Below are positions 6,118 to 8,231 of a stretch of 8,231 nucleotides of DNA, one piece after another. The notes beneath the pieces are model-generated. The model did not search any database. It was given only the letters and a program-made list of their open reading frames with translations, and was not told where the DNA came from. Each line of letters starts with the position of its first letter. Position 1 is the stretch's first letter. The translations under genes were made by a program, and so were the position numbers. Origin of the DNA: an uncultured Leuconostoc sp. (GTDB lineage: Bacteria > Bacillota > Bacilli > Lactobacillales > Lactobacillaceae); NCBI RefSeq assembly GCF_946222815.1, contig NZ_CAMJRK010000069.1:1-8231 (forward strand), given 5' to 3'.

Positions 6118-7047
6118 ATGCAAACAGTCATACAAGTTACACCTTCACAATTACAAAAAATGGTCGCATTTTACACATCAGCTAGTTCACCTCACTTACC
6201 TAATGGGGCTGTTTTTGCAGCAAAAAACAGTCGTGCATCAATCATTGGCTATAAATCAGGCAAAGTATTGTTTCAAGGATTAGGTTTTGCTCAAGAAGCA
6301 GCAATTTGGCAAAATGGCACTGTTTCGACCACAGGCAAAGTGCTTGGAAAAAAATCAACCACGCCGGGTGTTAATATACCAAATAATTTCTCAAATTGGT
6401 CTGTTCTGGGTTCCGACGAGGTCGGCGCCGGTGCCTATTTTGGGCCATTAACAACTGCTGCAGTCTTTGTTGCCAAAGAAAATATCAGTTGGGTACGTCA
6501 ACTGGGAATTGCGGATTCAAAAACACTAACTGATGCTAAAATGCGACAAATCGCACCTGACATCATTGCAAAATTACCGCACCACGTTGTTAATTTAATG
6601 CCTGAAAAATACAATATTTTGCAGCAAAAAAACAACGTGAATCAAATGAAAGCCATTTCTCACAATTTCGTTCTAGGCAAAGTATTGGACAAGATTTCCC
6701 CCACTAGGCCTGATGGCATATTAATTGATCAGTTTGCACAAGAAAGCACGTATTTCAAATATTTGCACAATGCTAAGCAACCACAAATTGTACAACAAAA
6801 TGTCTATTTCACAACTAAAGGTGAACAGTATCATCTTAGTGTTGCCGCAGCTTCAATTTTAGCGCGCGTTGTTGAATTAGATGCAATTGACAGTTTAAGC
6901 CATGAAGCAGGCATACGTTTGCCTATTGGCGCAGGTAAGGAGGTTGACATTGTGGCTTCTAAATTACTAAAACAAGGCGCTGATTTAAATCATTTTGCTA
7001 AATTACATTTTGCTAATACATTAAAAGCAGAAAAATTAAAGCGTTAG
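6118..7047 (+). CDS. rnhC: Ribonuclease HIII
   Basis: The enzyme cuts the RNA strand of RNA:DNA hybrids such as R-loops and primers, in the cytoplasm. The 309-residue protein has the usual length (B. subtilis RnhC is about 313). The N-terminal substrate-binding domain typical of HIII covers about 1-85, with 'LPNGAVFAAK' and 'YKSGKVLFQG'. The catalytic domain starts with GSDEVGAGAYFGP, placing the acidic pair at D100-E101. D204 in ILIDQFA is the third acid and E236 in TTKGE the likely fourth; 'DSKTL' (133-137) and 'SVAAASILAR' (241-250) are further family marks. The ATG at 6118 gives an N-terminus that lines up with known RnhC proteins, yet no Shine-Dalgarno sequence precedes it and the -10 box is only seven bases away, which suggests leaderless translation. 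It is divergent from zapA, as in B. subtilis. Confidence 0.97.
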   Translation: MQTVIQVTPSQLQKMVAFYTSASSPHLPNGAVFAAKNSRASIIGYKSGKVLFQGLGFAQEAAIWQNGTVSTTGKVLGKKSTTPGVNIPNNFSNWSVLGSDEVGAGAYFGPLTTAAVFVAKENISWVRQLGIADSKTLTDAKMRQIAPDIIAKLPHHVVNLMPEKYNILQQKNNVNQMKAISHNFVLGKVLDKISPTRPDGILIDQFAQESTYFKYLHNAKQPQIVQQNVYFTTKGEQYHLSVAAASILARVVELDAIDSLSHEAGIRLPIGAGKEVDIVASKLLKQGADLNHFAKLHFANTLKAEKLKR

Positions 7048-7057
7048 CAACTATAAG

Positions 7058-7086
7058 TTAACTTTCTCAACCCAGCCTAATATAAT
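7058..7086 (+). promoter_or_regulatory. Promoter of the small membrane protein gene
   Basis: TTAACT (7058-7063) and a perfect TATAAT (7081-7086) are separated by 17 bases, a good sigma-A-type arrangement. RNA would start near 7093, just before the GGAGG ribosome site at 7096-7100. The -35 lies inside the 10-base palindrome AAGTTAACTT (7055-7064). I see no terminator between rnhC and this promoter, so read-through from rnhC is also possible. Confidence 0.7.
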
Positions 7087-7108
7087 TATAATAACGGAGG
7101 TTTATCAT

Positions 7109-7399
7109 ATGTCAATCCTATTTTTAATACCAGTACTGATTTTATTTTTGATTATTTATTTCTTTGCTTTATTATTCACGAATACATTGGGCATCATACC
7201 CAGGCTGGTTCTGGCAATTGTTTTAATTCTTTTAGTATCTTTTATTATTAAAAATTTTTTCGCAATTATCGGTGTGATTGTTTTAATTTCACTCGCTTTC
7301 TGGATTCGAATGAAATTCATCAAAAAACGTACCAATAAAAGTCGCCCAGGCGAAAATACTTTTGATGGTCAATTTGAAGAAATCAATAAAGATAAATAG
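7109..7399 (+). CDS. Small integral membrane protein of unknown function
   Basis: I do not recognise a family. The 96-residue protein has three closely packed hydrophobic segments at about 3-25, 32-48 and 50-67, a basic stretch right after them (RMKFIKKRTNKSR, 67-79), and a short acidic, polar tail (to residue 96). By the positive-inside rule the basic C-terminal tail should face the cytoplasm. The start is well supported by GGAGG eight bases before the ATG and by its own promoter just upstream. The next gene follows after 50 bases with no visible terminator, so the two may be co-transcribed. Codon and base usage look like the neighbours, with no sign of transfer. Confidence 0.85.
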   Translation: MSILFLIPVLILFLIIYFFALLFTNTLGIIPRLVLAIVLILLVSFIIKNFFAIIGVIVLISLAFWIRMKFIKKRTNKSRPGENTFDGQFEEINKDK

Positions 7400-7439
7400 T
7401 ACGCCATTGCGGTACACCATTTAATCAAAAAATACTAAC

Positions 7440-7443
7440 GGAG
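7440..7443 (+). promoter_or_regulatory. Ribosome binding site for a TTG start
   Basis: GGAG lies six bases before the TTG at 7450-7452 and decides that start. The next in-frame ATG is 41 codons later, beyond the nucleotide-binding motif, and so cannot be the true start. Confidence 0.75.
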
Positions 7444-7449
7444 ATTAAA

Positions 7450-8088
7450 TTGAAAACTATTAACAAGCAAAAATTAGTTATTGTTGGCGGCACAGGATTT
7501 GTTGGTCAGGGTTTCATTAAGAATTTTTCACCCGAATTATTTGAAATCCATAGTTTATCTCGGCATGCATTTATGCCTAGTAAAAATGACGCAACAATTT
7601 ACCATGCAGTTGATCTCGAAAAAGCTGAACAATGGCAGACAATTGTAGCTGATGCTGACTGGGTTATCGATGCCGTGGGTATCCTATTTCCAAATCCTTT
7701 AAAACATCAAACGTATCAACAAAATAGTGTCAACCCTGCTAAATTAGTAATCGATATTTTGAAAAAAGAAACAAAACCAAAATTTCTCTTTGTCTCAGCA
7801 AATACTGGCCCTTTTTTCATGAAACCTTATCTAAAAGCAAAATTAGAAGTCGAAGCATTAGCCAAAAAACAATTAAAGAATCGTGCTTTTATGATATATC
7901 CAGGTATTGTTTTTGATAAGGACAGGCAATCATCCTATTTACCAGGTATTTTCATTAATAAATTTAAGCGTTTATCATATTTCGATCATCTACGCGCAAT
8001 TAGCAGAACTAAGTTTTCATCAGAGGTTGAACAAATTTTACTTGGTAATTCGAGTCCTCTATTAAAGCGAACTGTTGCTATTAAATAA
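7450..8088 (+). CDS. NAD(P)-binding Rossmann-fold (atypical SDR / epimerase-like) protein
   Basis: The 212-residue protein starts with strand-loop-helix 'KLVIVGGTGFVGQGFI' (8-23), whose GGTGFVG at 13-19 is the GxxGxxG dinucleotide-binding loop of extended and atypical short-chain dehydrogenases. An acidic residue after a second strand ('YHAVDL', 51-56) and 'WVIDAVG' (71-77) fit the same fold. 'FLFVSANTGPFF' at 112-123 is the usual serine-bearing strand, and Y127-x3-K131 (YLKAK) fits the catalytic Tyr/Lys pair. 'YPGIVF' (150-155) parallels the RPG segment of the family. It is shorter than full epimerases, close to atypical NAD(P)H-binding proteins related to NmrA or complex I assembly factors; the substrate cannot be told. 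Translation begins at TTG. It follows the small membrane protein gene and may share its transcript. Confidence 0.85.
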   Translation: MKTINKQKLVIVGGTGFVGQGFIKNFSPELFEIHSLSRHAFMPSKNDATIYHAVDLEKAEQWQTIVADADWVIDAVGILFPNPLKHQTYQQNSVNPAKLVIDILKKETKPKFLFVSANTGPFFMKPYLKAKLEVEALAKKQLKNRAFMIYPGIVFDKDRQSSYLPGIFINKFKRLSYFDHLRAISRTKFSSEVEQILLGNSSPLLKRTVAIK

Positions 8089-8152
8089 ACAGTGCCATCT
8101 TACTGCTAAACATGGTGATTTCAAGCCAAATATCAACTAAAAAGAAGAAAAT

Positions 8153-8231
8153 ATGAAAAAAACAAACATCATTGCAAAACACCTATTGCGCCATCCTAGC
8201 ACCATGATTCTCACGTTGCTTAGTACTATGG
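8153..8231 (+). CDS. Start of an unidentified gene (cut by window edge)
   Basis: An ATG at 8153 opens a frame that runs to the end of the window (26 codons). It begins MKKTNIIAKHLLRHPSTMILTLLSTM, with a positively charged N-terminus followed by a hydrophobic stretch from about residue 17, as in a signal peptide or first membrane helix. The upstream AAGAAG, five bases before the ATG, is a weak ribosome site. It lies 64 bases after the Rossmann-protein gene; that gap shows no clear terminator. Too little is present to name a family. Confidence 0.5.
   Translation, partial: MKKTNIIAKHLLRHPSTMILTLLSTM

Noticed and set aside
7400..7420. Imperfect inverted repeat GTACGCC...GCGGTAC after the small membrane protein gene
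   Set aside because: The stem is short with a bulge and is not followed by a T-tract, so it is not a convincing terminator.
1..8231. Mobile element, CRISPR array, toxin-antitoxin or defence system
   Set aside because: No transposase, integrase, repeat-spacer pattern, terminal inverted repeats or defence-type domains were seen. Base composition and gene types look uniformly like core chromosome.

Overview
The window is low-GC, gene-dense DNA from a Gram-positive bacterium. It most likely comes from the Lactobacillales, and the Leuconostoc/Lactobacillaceae side is my best guess. The evidence is gene content and order (zapA-cvpA-mutS2 divergent from rnhC; mutM and coaE leading into the helicase-loader gene dnaB), strong AGGAG-type ribosome binding sites, and TATAAT/TTGACA-like promoters. 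Genus is an inference from protein appearance, not a proof.

Layout. Positions 1-6045 are read leftward as two transcription units. The first is zapA-cvpA-mutS2 (cell division, membrane protein, ribosome-rescue/recombination ATPase). It starts at a TATAAT promoter near 6072-6077 and ends at a good rho-independent terminator at 2587-2622. The second is mutM-DUF975-coaE-dnaB (DNA repair glycosylase, membrane protein, last step of CoA synthesis, replication initiation). It starts in the 186-bp gap after that terminator, and dnaB leaves the window at base 1. All three junctions in this second unit are overlaps (23, 1 and 14 bases), so its genes are tightly coupled.

Positions 6118-8231 are read rightward. 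First comes rnhC (RNase HIII), whose start codon sits only seven bases after a perfect extended -10 box, so its mRNA is probably leaderless. Next is a small 96-residue membrane protein with its own promoter, then a Rossmann-fold NAD(P)-binding protein starting at TTG, then the first 26 codons of an unidentified gene that is cut off by the window end.

Most of the window is core housekeeping sequence for genome maintenance: RNA:DNA hybrid removal (rnhC), oxidised-base repair (mutM), MutS2, replication initiation (dnaB) and division (zapA). I see no mobile element, CRISPR array, tRNA, rRNA or defence system, and no stretch over 300 bases lacks a gene. The points worth a second look are regulatory and architectural: the leaderless rnhC start with interlocked divergent promoters, the DUF975 gene wedged between mutM and coaE, the absence of nrdR before dnaB, the junction of two conserved gene blocks at the mutS2 terminator, and the mutS2 start without a Shine-Dalgarno sequence.
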